This document shows, piece after piece, positions 8,269-16,769 of a DNA stretch of 64,000 bases. This DNA comes from Lachnospiraceae bacterium JLR.KK002 (GTDB lineage: Bacteria > Bacillota > Clostridia > Lachnospirales > Lachnospiraceae). Below the pieces are notes generated by a model that was not told where the DNA came from, made no database searches, and was given only the letters and a program-made list of their open reading frames with translations. Every line of letters begins with the position of its first letter. The stretch's first letter is position 1. A program made the position numbers and the translations under genes. Location of the stretch: the NCBI GenBank assembly GCA_036941025.1, contig JAYMNP010000001.1, forward strand, positions 1,813,501-1,877,500, given 5' to 3'.

Positions 8269-9435
8269 CTATTTTCCTGTCAGTTCCTCTGCAAGGGCTT
8301 CCATTTCCGGAATGTCAGCCTCTTTCATCACCGACTTAATGGAAACCACTTTGTCACAGATGGTAATGTCTTTCATCTGCTCCAGAACAGCTCTCATGGT
8401 TCTGGCTGCCACCGGAGCCCAGGTTCCGTTCTCAATCAGAGCAACGGTGCGCTTCTGGAAATTCTTGCTCTTTAAATGGTGCAGGAAGTCTTCCATGCAG
8501 GGGAATACCCCTCCGTCATAGCTGGCTGCCGCAAGCACCATTTTGTCATAACGAAACGCATCTTCAATTGCCTCCGCCATGTCGTCTCTGGACAAATCGG
8601 TAATGGCCACTTTTTTCGCTCCTTTTGATTCCAGGATTTCTTTCATCTTAATGGCCGCCTTTTTGGTGTTTCCGTGAATGGAGGCATAAGCCACCAGAAT
8701 TCCTTCATCTTCCGGCTGATAACTGCTCCAGATATTGTATTTTTCAATATAATAAGCCAGGTTTTCTTTTAATATCGGGCCGTGCAGAGGGCAGATCATG
8801 GCGATATCCAAAGCTGCTGCCTTTTTCAGCAGAGCCTGTACCTGCGCACCGTATTTCCCCACAATATTGAAATAATATCTTCTGGCTTCACAGGCCCAGT
8901 CTTCTTCCGTATCCAGCGCGCCGAATTTTCCGAATCCGTCTGCGGAGAACAGAATTTTCTCTGATTTCTCATAGGAAACCATCACTTCCGGCCAGTGTAC
9001 CATGGGGGCCATCACGAAAGTCAGTTCATGGGTACCCAGATTCAGAGTATCTCCTTCTTTTACCACCAGGGAACGGTCAGATAAATCCATTTCAAAGAAC
9101 TGCTGAATCATCGGAAAGGTTTTGGCATTGCCCACTACCTTCATGTCCGGATATTTCTCTGCAAGAATCTTCACATTGGCCGCGTGATCCGGCTCCATAT
9201 GGGAAACCACCAGATAATCCACGGTCCTTCCTGCCAGAGCTTTTTCCAGATTTTCCAGCCACTCGTCTTTCCTTCTGGCGTCCACGGTATCCATAACCGC
9301 GGTTTTTTCATCCAGAATTACATAGGAATTGTAGGATACTCCGTTTGGAATCACATACTGGCTTTCAAATAAATCAAGATCTTTGTCGTCTGCGCCAATA
9401 TATATGATATTGTCTGTAATTGTTACATCCTTCAT
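8269..9435 (-). CDS. fprA: Flavodiiron protein (A-type flavoprotein)
   Basis: 388 residues. An N-terminal metallo-beta-lactamase-like diiron domain has the HxExDH motif (HMEPDH, about residues 79-84), HWPE and LHGP ligand regions. A C-terminal flavodoxin domain starts about residue 248 (VAYASIHGNTKKAA binds FMN). Such proteins reduce O2 to water, or NO to N2O, in strict anaerobes. AGGAGG precedes the start. Its neighbours nfnAB handle NAD(P)H and ferredoxin, which could ultimately supply electrons (inference). Confidence 0.95.
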   Translation of the reverse strand: MKDVTITDNIIYIGADDKDLDLFESQYVIPNGVSYNSYVILDEKTAVMDTVDARRKDEWLENLEKALAGRTVDYLVVSHMEPDHAANVKILAEKYPDMKVVGNAKTFPMIQQFFEMDLSDRSLVVKEGDTLNLGTHELTFVMAPMVHWPEVMVSYEKSEKILFSADGFGKFGALDTEEDWACEARRYYFNIVGKYGAQVQALLKKAAALDIAMICPLHGPILKENLAYYIEKYNIWSSYQPEDEGILVAYASIHGNTKKAAIKMKEILESKGAKKVAITDLSRDDMAEAIEDAFRYDKMVLAAASYDGGVFPCMEDFLHHLKSKNFQKRTVALIENGTWAPVAARTMRAVLEQMKDITICDKVVSIKSVMKEADIPEMEALAEELTGK

Positions 9436-9496
9436 ACTTATTATTTTCCTCCTGAATTTTTGTATAAAAACTCTTCTGCGAGTTCTGACAGGAAAC

Positions 9497-9523
9497 AGGG
9501 ACTGCCAGAACCTGGCAATCCCT
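9497..9523 (-). terminator. Hairpin between nfnB and fprA
   Basis: A 12-bp stem, AGGGATTGCCAG with CTGGCAGTCCCT, around a three-base loop. The following GTTTCC is only weakly T-rich, so termination may be partial. Confidence 0.5.
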
Positions 9524-9540
9524 ATTCCGGCTATTCTATT

Positions 9541-10926
9541 TTACTTACCGGAGAGATATTCGTCAATACCTTTTGCGGCAGCTTTTCCTGCGCCCATAGC
9601 AAGAATTACCGTTGCGGCTCCCGTTACCGCGTCGCCGCCTGCAAATACGCCGGGCTTGCTGGTTGCCCCGTTTTCTTCTTCTGCCACAATACATTTCCAG
9701 CGGTTCACATCCAGCCCTTTGGTGGTGGAGGAAATCAACGGATTGGGAGAAGTTCCCAGAGACATAATCACCGTATCCAGCTCCAGTTCAAATTCTGAAT
9801 CCGGAACCTCCACCGGTCTTCTTCTGCCGGATTCGTCAGGCTCGCCCAGCTCCATACGAACACAGGTCATACCCCTGACCCAGCCGTTGTCGTCTACCAG
9901 AATTTCTTTCGGGTTGGTCAGCAGGTTAAAAATAATGCCTTCCTCTTTCGCATGATGCACTTCTTCCACACGGGCCGGAAGCTCCGCTTCGCTTCTGCGG
10001 TATACCACATATACTTCCGCACCCAGCCGGAGAGCCGTTCTGGCTGCGTCCATGGCCACGTTGCCGCCGCCTACTACCGCAACCTTCTTCCCTTTCATAA
10101 TAGGGGTATCATATTCTTCCTTAAACGCCTTCATCAGATTATTTCTGGTGAGGAATTCATTGGCGGAAAAGACGCCGTTGGCCTGCTCGCCGGGGATTCC
10201 CATAAATTTGGGCAGCCCTGCGCCGGAACCGATAAACACCGCTTCAAAGCCTTCTTCTTCCATCAGCTCATCAATGGTGCCCGCTTTTCCGATTACCACA
10301 TTTGTCTCAATTTTTACACCCAGGGATTTTACATTTTCAATTTCCTTTGCCACCACATCATTTTTGGGCAGACGGAATTCCGGAATTCCGTAAATCAGCA
10401 CGCCGCCCGGCTCATGGAGGGCCTCAAATATGGTTACGTCATAGCCCATTTTTGCCAGGTCCCCGGCACAGGTCAGTCCCGCCGGACCGGAGCCGATCAC
10501 TGCCACTTTATGGTCTTTTTTCTCTGTTGCAGGCTGAGGTTTGATGTTATTCTCCCTTGCCCAGTCTGCGGTAAACCGCTCCAGCTTTCCGATGGAAACC
10601 GGCTCTCCCTTTACGCCCCGGACACATTTTCCTTCACACTGGCTTTCCTGCGGACAGACACGTCCGCACACTGCCGGAAGGGCGCTGGATTTACTGATGG
10701 TCTGATAAGCCTCCTCGAATCTGCCTTCTTTAATCTGGCCCACAAATCCAGGAATATCAATGGCTACCGGACAGCCTTTGACACACTGGGCATTTTTACA
10801 GTTCAGACATCTCTCTGCCTCTTCCATGGCTTCTTCTTTATTATATCCAAGGCACACTTCCTCAAAATTTGTGGCACGTACCTGTGGTTCCTGCTCTCTT
10901 ACCGGAACTTTCTTCCATACATCCAT
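9541..10926 (-). CDS. nfnB: NADP-binding subunit of Nfn transhydrogenase (GltD-like)
   Basis: 461 residues, the size of NfnB/SudA and of GltD-type small subunits. The N-terminus holds cysteine motifs for two [4Fe-4S] clusters (CLNCKNAQCVKGCP and CGRVCPQESQCEGKC). Two dinucleotide folds follow (VIGSGPAGLTCAGDL for FAD, VVGGGNVAMDAARTA for NADPH). With the FAD/[2Fe-2S] subunit upstream it should form the bifurcating NADH-dependent ferredoxin:NADP oxidoreductase. Annotation as glutamate synthase small subunit is common, but no large subunit is present here. One-base overlap with nfnA. Confidence 0.92.
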   Translation of the reverse strand: MDVWKKVPVREQEPQVRATNFEEVCLGYNKEEAMEEAERCLNCKNAQCVKGCPVAIDIPGFVGQIKEGRFEEAYQTISKSSALPAVCGRVCPQESQCEGKCVRGVKGEPVSIGKLERFTADWARENNIKPQPATEKKDHKVAVIGSGPAGLTCAGDLAKMGYDVTIFEALHEPGGVLIYGIPEFRLPKNDVVAKEIENVKSLGVKIETNVVIGKAGTIDELMEEEGFEAVFIGSGAGLPKFMGIPGEQANGVFSANEFLTRNNLMKAFKEEYDTPIMKGKKVAVVGGGNVAMDAARTALRLGAEVYVVYRRSEAELPARVEEVHHAKEEGIIFNLLTNPKEILVDDNGWVRGMTCVRMELGEPDESGRRRPVEVPDSEFELELDTVIMSLGTSPNPLISSTTKGLDVNRWKCIVAEEENGATSKPGVFAGGDAVTGAATVILAMGAGKAAAKGIDEYLSGK

Positions 10927-11813
10927 TATCTGTCACCTCCGCAATGTCCGCATCCGCCGTGGTGGGTATCTCCCTCCGTGAGCTTCAGCATGCTTCTTCC
11001 TTCTTCTGTCTTATACATCTGCTGGCGTTTCATGGCCTGGTCAAAATCCACCAGATGGCCGTCAAATTCCGGACCGTCCACACAGGCAAATTTCACCTGG
11101 TCTCCCACCGTTACGCGGCAGGCGCCGCACATGCCCGTTCCGTCCACCATAATGGGATTCAGGGAAACAATGGTGGGTATCTCCAGCTTTTTCGTCAGGA
11201 GGCAGACAAATTTCATCATAATCATAGGGCCGATTGCGATACACAAATCGTATGTATTTCCATTCTGAACCAGCTCTTCTAACTGATTGGTGCCCATTCC
11301 GTGGAATCCATAGCTTCCGTCATCGGTGGTCACATGGAGATTTCCCGCCACTGCTCTCATTTCCTCTTCCAGAATCAGCAGGTCTTTTGTCTTGGAGCCC
11401 ATGATGACATCACAGCTTACGCCCTGTTCATGAAGCCATTTTACCTGAGGATACACCGGGGCAGTTCCCACGCCTCCGGCAATAAATACAATTTTTTTCT
11501 GTTTCAGTTCTTCCACAGGAGTTTCCGTCAGTTCGGAGGCACATCCCAGCGGCCCCACAAAATCCTGAAATACGTCTCCTTCTTCCAGCGTTTCCATCCG
11601 CTGTGTGGATGCTCCCACAATCTGGAAAACAATGGTAACGGTTCCTGCTTCCTGGTCATAATCACAGATAGTAAGAGGGATTCGCTCGCCTTCTTCATCC
11701 ATTTTCACAATTACAAACTGTCCCGGCAGACAGGATCTGGCCACACGGGGCGCCTTAACATCCATAAGAAAAATCTTATCTGCCAGCTTTCTCTTCTTTA
11801 CGATTGGGTACAT
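10926..11813 (-). CDS. nfnA: FAD/[2Fe-2S] subunit of Nfn transhydrogenase
   Basis: 295 residues with a ferredoxin-reductase fold: FAD-binding RIPLTICDY, NAD-binding IAGGVGTAPVYPQ, and a C-terminal [2Fe-2S] motif (DGTGMCGACRV and a later FACVDGPEFD). Homologous to NfnA/SudB and to PyrK-like reductases. The C-terminal tail HHGGCGHCGG adds two cysteines and histidines of unknown purpose. A GGAGG site precedes the ATG. Adjacent nfnB makes the Nfn assignment strong. Confidence 0.92.
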   Translation of the reverse strand: MYPIVKKRKLADKIFLMDVKAPRVARSCLPGQFVIVKMDEEGERIPLTICDYDQEAGTVTIVFQIVGASTQRMETLEEGDVFQDFVGPLGCASELTETPVEELKQKKIVFIAGGVGTAPVYPQVKWLHEQGVSCDVIMGSKTKDLLILEEEMRAVAGNLHVTTDDGSYGFHGMGTNQLEELVQNGNTYDLCIAIGPMIMMKFVCLLTKKLEIPTIVSLNPIMVDGTGMCGACRVTVGDQVKFACVDGPEFDGHLVDFDQAMKRQQMYKTEEGRSMLKLTEGDTHHGGCGHCGGDR

Positions 11814-11853
11814 ACTTAAACCTCCGCCTGTTTCCTCTTCTACGTGTTATAAA

Positions 11854-11877
11854 GGCAGCGAATCAGGTTTCGCTGCC
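11854..11877 (-). terminator. Terminator-like hairpin before nfnA
   Basis: GGCAGCGAA/TTCGCTGCC stem followed by TTTAT on the minus strand. It lies after the last gene of the cobalamin-riboswitch operon and about 40 nt before nfnA. It can end the upstream operon or attenuate nfnA transcripts begun at the promoter at 11892-11920. Confidence 0.6.
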
Positions 11878-11891
11878 CGCTATCAGTTTTT

Positions 11892-11920
11892 ATTCTAATA
11901 TACTTCCTGAGAAATTTCAA
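11892..11920 (-). promoter_or_regulatory. Probable nfnAB promoter
   Basis: TTGAAA (11915-11920) and TAGAAT (11892-11897) with a 17-bp spacer on the minus strand. It overlaps the stop codon of the preceding NEAT-like gene. Confidence 0.5.
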
Positions 11921-12450
11921 TTACTTTGTGAAATCTTCTTTTTCACAACATAGTTCAGCACACCGCCGATTACAATAATTGCAAAAGCCACACACAGCAC
12001 TCTTTTTGCTGCCTCCTGAGGCAGCTCGCTCCTGCTCCCTATAGAATCCCGGTAAAAGAAAAGCTGGTAATGAATTTCTAAAGGATTCCCCATGGCAGTG
12101 GTATCTGCAATAACGTCCATTTCTTCATCCCAGCAAAGAACCGGTATCTCAAAAACAGAATTCATACCCTCTTCGCTCTGATTATAATAAGTAATCCCGT
12201 CTGCAATCATATAATCATAATTGGGACTGCTCCACTGGATACGGGCAACGGGTGTTCCGTTTTCCACGGTGAGCAGGGTTGGAGACGTAACAGAGGCTTT
12301 TCCGCTGCCGCCGCTTATATCCAGGGACACGCTGTATTCCCCGTCCTTCGGGGCAAATCCGCATAAAAAAAACAGAGCAAGAGCAAGCACAGCCCAAACC
12401 ATGCTCCTTCTGCCATATTTCTTACCTCTCATAAATACTTTTTCAGACAT
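11917..12450 (-). CDS. Membrane-anchored NEAT-like domain protein
   Basis: 177 residues: signal peptide (about residues 15-32), one beta-rich domain (about 36-130), and a C-terminal membrane helix (about 148-168) followed by KKK. The domain contains SSPNYDYMIADGITYY and closely parallels the second domain of the lipoprotein at 17995-18906 (WSSPDYDYMIVEG, then TVAMSKPHEIEY against TTAMGNPLEIHY). The pattern resembles NEAT domains, which bind heme at Gram-positive surfaces, but this is a by-eye call. Last gene of the cobalamin-riboswitch operon. Confidence 0.75.
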   Translation of the reverse strand: MSEKVFMRGKKYGRRSMVWAVLALALFFLCGFAPKDGEYSVSLDISGGSGKASVTSPTLLTVENGTPVARIQWSSPNYDYMIADGITYYNQSEEGMNSVFEIPVLCWDEEMDVIADTTAMGNPLEIHYQLFFYRDSIGSRSELPQEAAKRVLCVAFAIIVIGGVLNYVVKKKISQSN

Positions 12451-12470
12451 AGTTTCCTTTCACACTCCCG

Positions 12471-13202
12471 CTAAAGATTCTGTTTCCGATAAACAAACCA
12501 TAATCCGGCTGCTGTTAAAACAGACAGATACACAAGCAGTATCAGAATCCCCAGCGGATCCCAGCTTTCGCTGTAAGCAATGTGGCGCACCAGACCGCTG
12601 GTTTCTGACAATGGCAGAACGCCTATCACGTTCCGAATTCCCTTCGGCATATTTTCTGTTGAAATAAACGTATTACACAAAAAAGCCATGGGCATAATCA
12701 GATAATTGGAAAATCTCGGCACATCCGCATGATTTCTTGCCAGAAAGGAAACCACCACGCCCAGAGCTGAAAAGACCGCACCGTTTAAAAACAATATCAA
12801 AAATGAAAATCCGTTAAAAATCAAACCGGTATGTATTGGCCATACCAGCAGTAAAATGATACCGCCTGCATAAAGTCCCCGGACAGAGCCTGCAATAATC
12901 TGCCCTGCCATAAACTGCCACAAAGGCGTCGGAGAAATCATAACCTGGTCAAAGGCTTTTTCATAGAGCCTCTGAACATTCAGGTTCTGGGCAATGGCAT
13001 TGAAGCTGCCATTCATGGTGGTCAGCGACACAACCCCTGGTATCAGATAGTGAAGATATGGCTTTCCGTGGGACATGGTCTGGATTCCCAGGCCAAAAAC
13101 CAGAAGATACATAAGAGGCGCAATCATGGCTGCCAACGTGATTTTGTAAAAATCTCTGCGGAATTCCACCCACTTTTCCCATAAAATTGTAATTATTCCC
13201 AT
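12471..13202 (-). CDS. ABC-2 type transporter permease
   Basis: 243 residues with about six membrane segments in the ABC-2 pattern, including FKIT-type N-terminal cytosolic start and MPMAFLCNTFISTENMP before the last helices. Pairs with the ATPase encoded 3 bp upstream as an exporter or half-transporter. Membership in a cobalamin-responsive operon is unusual for this drug/polysaccharide-exporter class. Substrate unknown. Confidence 0.88.
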   Translation of the reverse strand: MGIITILWEKWVEFRRDFYKITLAAMIAPLMYLLVFGLGIQTMSHGKPYLHYLIPGVVSLTTMNGSFNAIAQNLNVQRLYEKAFDQVMISPTPLWQFMAGQIIAGSVRGLYAGGIILLLVWPIHTGLIFNGFSFLILFLNGAVFSALGVVVSFLARNHADVPRFSNYLIMPMAFLCNTFISTENMPKGIRNVIGVLPLSETSGLVRHIAYSESWDPLGILILLVYLSVLTAAGLWFVYRKQNL

Positions 13203-13205
13203 TTT

Positions 13206-14045
13206 TCACCTGACCCCTTCTCTTTTTGCCCGTTCCACAAATACATCTTCTAATGTGGTATCCCGCAACTGAACACTGCCATCTGTCCGGGCAGCAAATT
13301 CCAGCGCTTTTTCCTTTGTATGGAAATAATGGCTTACTCCTTTGTCTCCGGCAGTTTCATCCACGGCAAACTGTCCCAACCCACAGATAAAATGTCCAGG
13401 CGTGTCGATTTCTTCTATCTTCCCATGGCTCATCATAGCCACTCTGGCACACAGCTTTTCCGCTTCTTCCATATAATGTGTGGTCAGCAGGATGGTCAGA
13501 TTTCTTCCATTTAACTGCTTTAACAGGTTCCACATCTGTCTCCGGGACACAACATCCATCCCGGCCGTCGGCTCATCCAGCAGCAATATCTCAGGGTCCG
13601 TCAGAAGAGCCCTGCACACCATCAGCTTCCGCTTCATCCCGCCGGACAGCTTGCGGACCGTCTTTTTCCGGTCACGGGTCAGCCCGCAGAATTCCAACAG
13701 TTCTTCGCTCTTTCTGCGGATTTCCTTTTTCGGCATATAATAAAGCCGCCCCTGATATTCCATAATCTCATCCATGTTCATGTCCTGGCGCATGGAATAT
13801 TCCTGTGTAATGACGCTGATCTTCCGTTTCAAATCAGTTCTCTTTCGCGTGAGCAGCTCCCCGTCTATAAAAATTTCCCCCTGCGTGGGCAGAAGGAGTG
13901 TGGACAGCATACCAATCGTGGTGGTTTTTCCGGCTCCGTTTAAACCAAGCAGCCCGAAAAATTCTCCTGTTTCAATGATCATGCTGACAGAATCTACTGC
14001 GGTAAACTGATCAAACTTTTTAGTCAGATTTTTTAATACAATCAT
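13206..14045 (-). CDS. ABC-2 type transporter ATP-binding protein
   Basis: 279 residues with Walker A GLNGAGKTTT (about residues 35-44), signature LSGGMKRK, Walker B ILLLDEPTAGMD and a switch histidine in TTHYMEE. It belongs to the DrrA/CcmA-like exporter ATPases rather than the vitamin importer ATPases. Its start overlaps the stop of cobI by 4 bp, which ties the exporter to corrin methylation at the translational level. Confidence 0.92.
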   Translation of the reverse strand: MIVLKNLTKKFDQFTAVDSVSMIIETGEFFGLLGLNGAGKTTTIGMLSTLLLPTQGEIFIDGELLTRKRTDLKRKISVITQEYSMRQDMNMDEIMEYQGRLYYMPKKEIRRKSEELLEFCGLTRDRKKTVRKLSGGMKRKLMVCRALLTDPEILLLDEPTAGMDVVSRRQMWNLLKQLNGRNLTILLTTHYMEEAEKLCARVAMMSHGKIEEIDTPGHFICGLGQFAVDETAGDKGVSHYFHTKEKALEFAARTDGSVQLRDTTLEDVFVERAKREGVR

Positions 14046-14734
14046 ATCTGCTCCGTTTCCTTTGAAATAATCAGGGAATAGTATCCTGCCGTGTCCGGTA
14101 TATCATCCACATGAAAATAAACCTGCTCTTTTTCTGTCCCGCAGTTTTCAATCATAACCGCGTCCCGTCCGCTCTTCTTTAAAATCTCCTTTACCTGACT
14201 CATTTTACTGCCTGATTTCATCAGGACACAGGTTCCCGAATCAGGTAGCCTTTCCGACAGATTGTGGACAGCCGGAAAAATATGGATCTGTTCATTCCAT
14301 ATGGCCAGCGGCATGTTCATCCTGGCTGCCACCGCACAAAAAGAGGGAACTCCGCTGACCAGCCTGGTCTGAAATCCGTCTTCTTCCACAATCTGCTGAA
14401 TATAGGTAAACGTAGAATAGACAGCAGAGTCCCCCAGCGTAAGGAATACCACATTCTGTCCCTGTTTCAGATATGTCTCCACACGGTCTGCGCCTGCTCT
14501 GTGACATTTCTTCTGTTCTTCCTTATCGTGAGTCATGGGCATATACACAGGAATCAGCCCTTTCTCCGCAAGCTCCGGAACTGCCGCCGAGGCAATCTGA
14601 TATGCCACCGTTTCCTTTGGATTTTTCCCCGGCAGGGCTATCACATTGTTTTCTTTAATCAGTTTCACCGCCTTTAACGTCATAAGTTCCGGATCTCCGG
14701 GCCCTACCCCAACTCCGTATAATATTCCATTCAT
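14042..14734 (-). CDS. cobI: Precorrin-2 / cobalt-factor-II C20-methyltransferase
   Basis: 230 residues of the tetrapyrrole methylase family. GVGVGPGDPELMTLKA (residues 7-22) is the SAM-binding start typical of CobI/CbiL, and FLTLGDSAVYSTF and LVSGVPSFCA follow at the expected places. The enzyme methylates C20 of the corrin precursor in cobalamin synthesis. No other corrin-ring enzymes are encoded in the operon, so it is an isolated biosynthetic gene here. It lies between the importer ATPase and an ABC-2 exporter. Confidence 0.92.
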   Translation of the reverse strand: MNGILYGVGVGPGDPELMTLKAVKLIKENNVIALPGKNPKETVAYQIASAAVPELAEKGLIPVYMPMTHDKEEQKKCHRAGADRVETYLKQGQNVVFLTLGDSAVYSTFTYIQQIVEEDGFQTRLVSGVPSFCAVAARMNMPLAIWNEQIHIFPAVHNLSERLPDSGTCVLMKSGSKMSQVKEILKKSGRDAVMIENCGTEKEQVYFHVDDIPDTAGYYSLIISKETEQI

Positions 14735-14783
14735 ATTGCCGTACCTCTTTTCCAGTATTTTTTCATCCCTTCTTCCATTTATT

Positions 14784-15575
14784 TCAGGGCCCTGCGCTTA
14801 TCTGTCTGATATATGCGGAAAGTTTTTCATTTCCCAGGAAGCTCCCCTTTTTCAAATCAAAAAGCCTTTCAATAAAATCTGATTCAAAAATCTCTTCCGG
14901 CGTACCATACCGTTCCACGTATCCTCCCTTCAGACAGAGTATTTTATCAGAGACAATCTTTGCAAGATCCAGTTCATGCAGAGACATAATCACCGTAAGC
15001 CCTTTTTTTTCTCTCAGTTCCTGCAATATGGATAAAAAATCCAGCTTATATCTGATATCCAGAAAAGATGTGGGCTCGTCCAGTATCACCAGCTCCGGTT
15101 CCTGGCAGATGGCTCTTGCAAGCATCACACGCTGTTTCTGCCCGTCGCTGATTTTATCAAATTCCTGTTCACAGATATCCGTAATATGGGTCAGTTCCAT
15201 CACTTCATCCACAATCCGTTCATCCTCCTGCGACAGAACGCCAAACCATCCGGTATAGGGATATCTGCCCGTTGCCACCACATCCCGGCAGTTTTTCATC
15301 TCTGCTCTCACCTTCTGGGTGAGCACCACCGACATTTTTTTTGCCAGTTCTCCCCCTTTCAGTTCTTCTGACTTATCACCGCCAAGATATATTGCTCCTG
15401 CAATCAGAGGCAGCTGCCCCACAATACTTTTTAATACTGTGGATTTACCGGCTCCGTTCGGTCCAATCAGGCTTAAAATTTCTCCTTTCGGCAACGCGAT
15501 TTCCACCTCTTTAATCAGCGGTTTTCCGTCATACCCCACACACATCTTCTTTGTGGAAAAATAATAATCTTTCAT
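14784..15575 (-). CDS. FecCD/BtuCD-family importer ATPase
   Basis: 263 residues from the ATG at 15573-15575, chosen because AAAGGA precedes it and the ATPase fold begins there; a longer frame would invade the permease gene. Walker A GPNGAGKST, signature SDGQKQRV, and Walker B LVILDEPTSFLD are intact. It powers uptake through the adjacent permease of cobalamin, heme or siderophore type. The cobalamin riboswitch upstream of the operon favours a corrinoid or related tetrapyrrole. Confidence 0.93.
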   Translation of the reverse strand: MKDYYFSTKKMCVGYDGKPLIKEVEIALPKGEILSLIGPNGAGKSTVLKSIVGQLPLIAGAIYLGGDKSEELKGGELAKKMSVVLTQKVRAEMKNCRDVVATGRYPYTGWFGVLSQEDERIVDEVMELTHITDICEQEFDKISDGQKQRVMLARAICQEPELVILDEPTSFLDIRYKLDFLSILQELREKKGLTVIMSLHELDLAKIVSDKILCLKGGYVERYGTPEEIFESDFIERLFDLKKGSFLGNEKLSAYIRQISAGP

Positions 15576-15589
15576 GGTTTTTCCTTTAC

Positions 15590-16660
15590 TTATACATGGT
15601 TTTCTTTTCGTCTTTTTATCATAATCCAGAGAACCACCGGCGCGCCGAAAATGGCGGTTACGGTGCTGATACTCAGTTCCGTAGGAGCCAGCAGCGTTTT
15701 GGCAAGCAAGTCGCATAACAGGCAGAACACGCTTCCGCCCAGAAAACAGGCAGGTATCATAAAGATGGGTTCCGCCGTATTCAAAAGTTTCTTAACCAGA
15801 TGAGGCGCGGCAATTCCCACAAAGGAAATCGGCCCTGCAAAAGCTACGATACATGCCGATAAAATACTTGAAAAAATCACAATGCATATCCGGAGAAGAC
15901 GGATATTCACTCCAACATTCCTGGCATAGGCATCCCCCAGCTGATAGGCGGCAAGGGGCTTGGACATAAGGAAAACAGCAAATACAGTGATAGAAACCAC
16001 TGCCGCCATCACTTCCACGCTGCTCCATGTCATGCCGGAAAAACTGCCTCTGGACCAGTTGTGCAAATTTACAATATCCGCATCTTCCGCAAAAGTCACC
16101 ACCAGCTCCGTAATAGCAGAACATATGTACCCAATCATAACGCCGCTGACCACCAGCATTGACATATTGTTAATTTTGCGGGACATCAGCAGGACAAATC
16201 CCATGGACAACATGGCTCCGGCAAATGCGGCAGAAATCATGGCAAGGGACGACACCCGGACGCCGCTTCCCATGAGAAAAACCATGACAAGAGCCACCAT
16301 CATTTTTGCACCGGAAGAAATGCCCAGCACAAAAGGCCCCGCAATGGGATTATTAAAAAATGTCTGTAACAGATATCCCGCAAGAGAAAGAGCTCCTCCA
16401 AGAATCAGAACCGCCATTGCCCTTGGTAGCCGGATATCCCATAAAATTCTGGTCACTGTCTCACTGCTTTTCTGTCCGGCAAGCTCCGACAATGTAATCC
16501 TGACGCTCCCAATGCAGATATTCAGAATAAAAAAAAGCAATGCCCCAATTCCCAGAAGAAGAAAAACCATCATATATCTGTACGTTCTGTTTCTTTTACC
16601 ATGATTCCGTTTTCCAAGTATACAGGAATTCCCGGAATGTTTTTCAGATTTGCCAGTCAC
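15590..16660 (-). CDS. FecCD/BtuC-family importer permease
   Basis: 356 residues with about nine to ten transmembrane segments and the family motifs GAALSLAGYLLQTFFNNPIA-like (split near residue 85-104) and GPISFVGIAAPHLVK (about residues 285-299). The start is GTG at 16658-16660 with AGGAG nine bases upstream. An N-terminal basic stretch of about 28 residues precedes the first helix. Forms the channel for the binding lipoprotein upstream and the ATPase downstream. Confidence 0.93.
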   Translation of the reverse strand: MTGKSEKHSGNSCILGKRNHGKRNRTYRYMMVFLLLGIGALLFFILNICIGSVRITLSELAGQKSSETVTRILWDIRLPRAMAVLILGGALSLAGYLLQTFFNNPIAGPFVLGISSGAKMMVALVMVFLMGSGVRVSSLAMISAAFAGAMLSMGFVLLMSRKINNMSMLVVSGVMIGYICSAITELVVTFAEDADIVNLHNWSRGSFSGMTWSSVEVMAAVVSITVFAVFLMSKPLAAYQLGDAYARNVGVNIRLLRICIVIFSSILSACIVAFAGPISFVGIAAPHLVKKLLNTAEPIFMIPACFLGGSVFCLLCDLLAKTLLAPTELSISTVTAIFGAPVVLWIMIKRRKENHV

Positions 16661-16751
16661 AATACCAATCTCCTGATTCTTTTCTGTTTCTGCAGAAAAA
16701 TTTGCATTTTCTCATGCTAACGAATTTTCTCATGCTAATGAATTTTCTCAT
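16644..16751 (-). CDS. Possible 35-residue micro-ORF in an 18-bp tandem repeat
   Basis: A short frame starts one base after the stop of the binding protein gene (TAG C ATG) and ends inside the permease start region. It encodes MRKFIS, MRKFVS and MRKCKFF in tandem, then a mixed tail. The repeats are encoded by 18-bp DNA repeats, so the frame may be a by-product of repeat expansion. The only upstream purine-rich site is about 13 nt away, which is weak. Confidence 0.25.
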   Translation of the reverse strand: MRKFISMRKFVSMRKCKFFCRNRKESGDWYCDWQI

Positions 16752-16769
16752 GCTAATGAATTTTCCCAT
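16704..16769. repeat. 18-bp tandem repeat, about 3.6 copies
   Basis: Plus-strand units GAATTTTCTCATGCTAAT at 16722-16739 and 16740-16757, a variant unit at 16704-16721 and a partial unit at 16758-16769. The array spans the 3' end of the binding protein gene and part of the gap to the permease. Confidence 0.9.

Noticed and set aside
9541..10926. Glutamate synthase small subunit
   Set aside because: No large glutamate synthase subunit is nearby and the adjacent FAD/[2Fe-2S] subunit identifies an Nfn/Sud pair.
9952..11268. 438-codon open frame on the plus strand
   Set aside because: Antisense to nfnB and nfnA with their conserved motifs; no RBS or family resemblance.
12471..14045. Assigning the ABC-2 pair to cobalamin import
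   Set aside because: Sequence motifs place it with ABC-2 exporters; the importer subunits are encoded separately in the same operon.
16704..16769. CRISPR-like array
   Set aside because: Units are 18 bp, directly tandem and without spacers.
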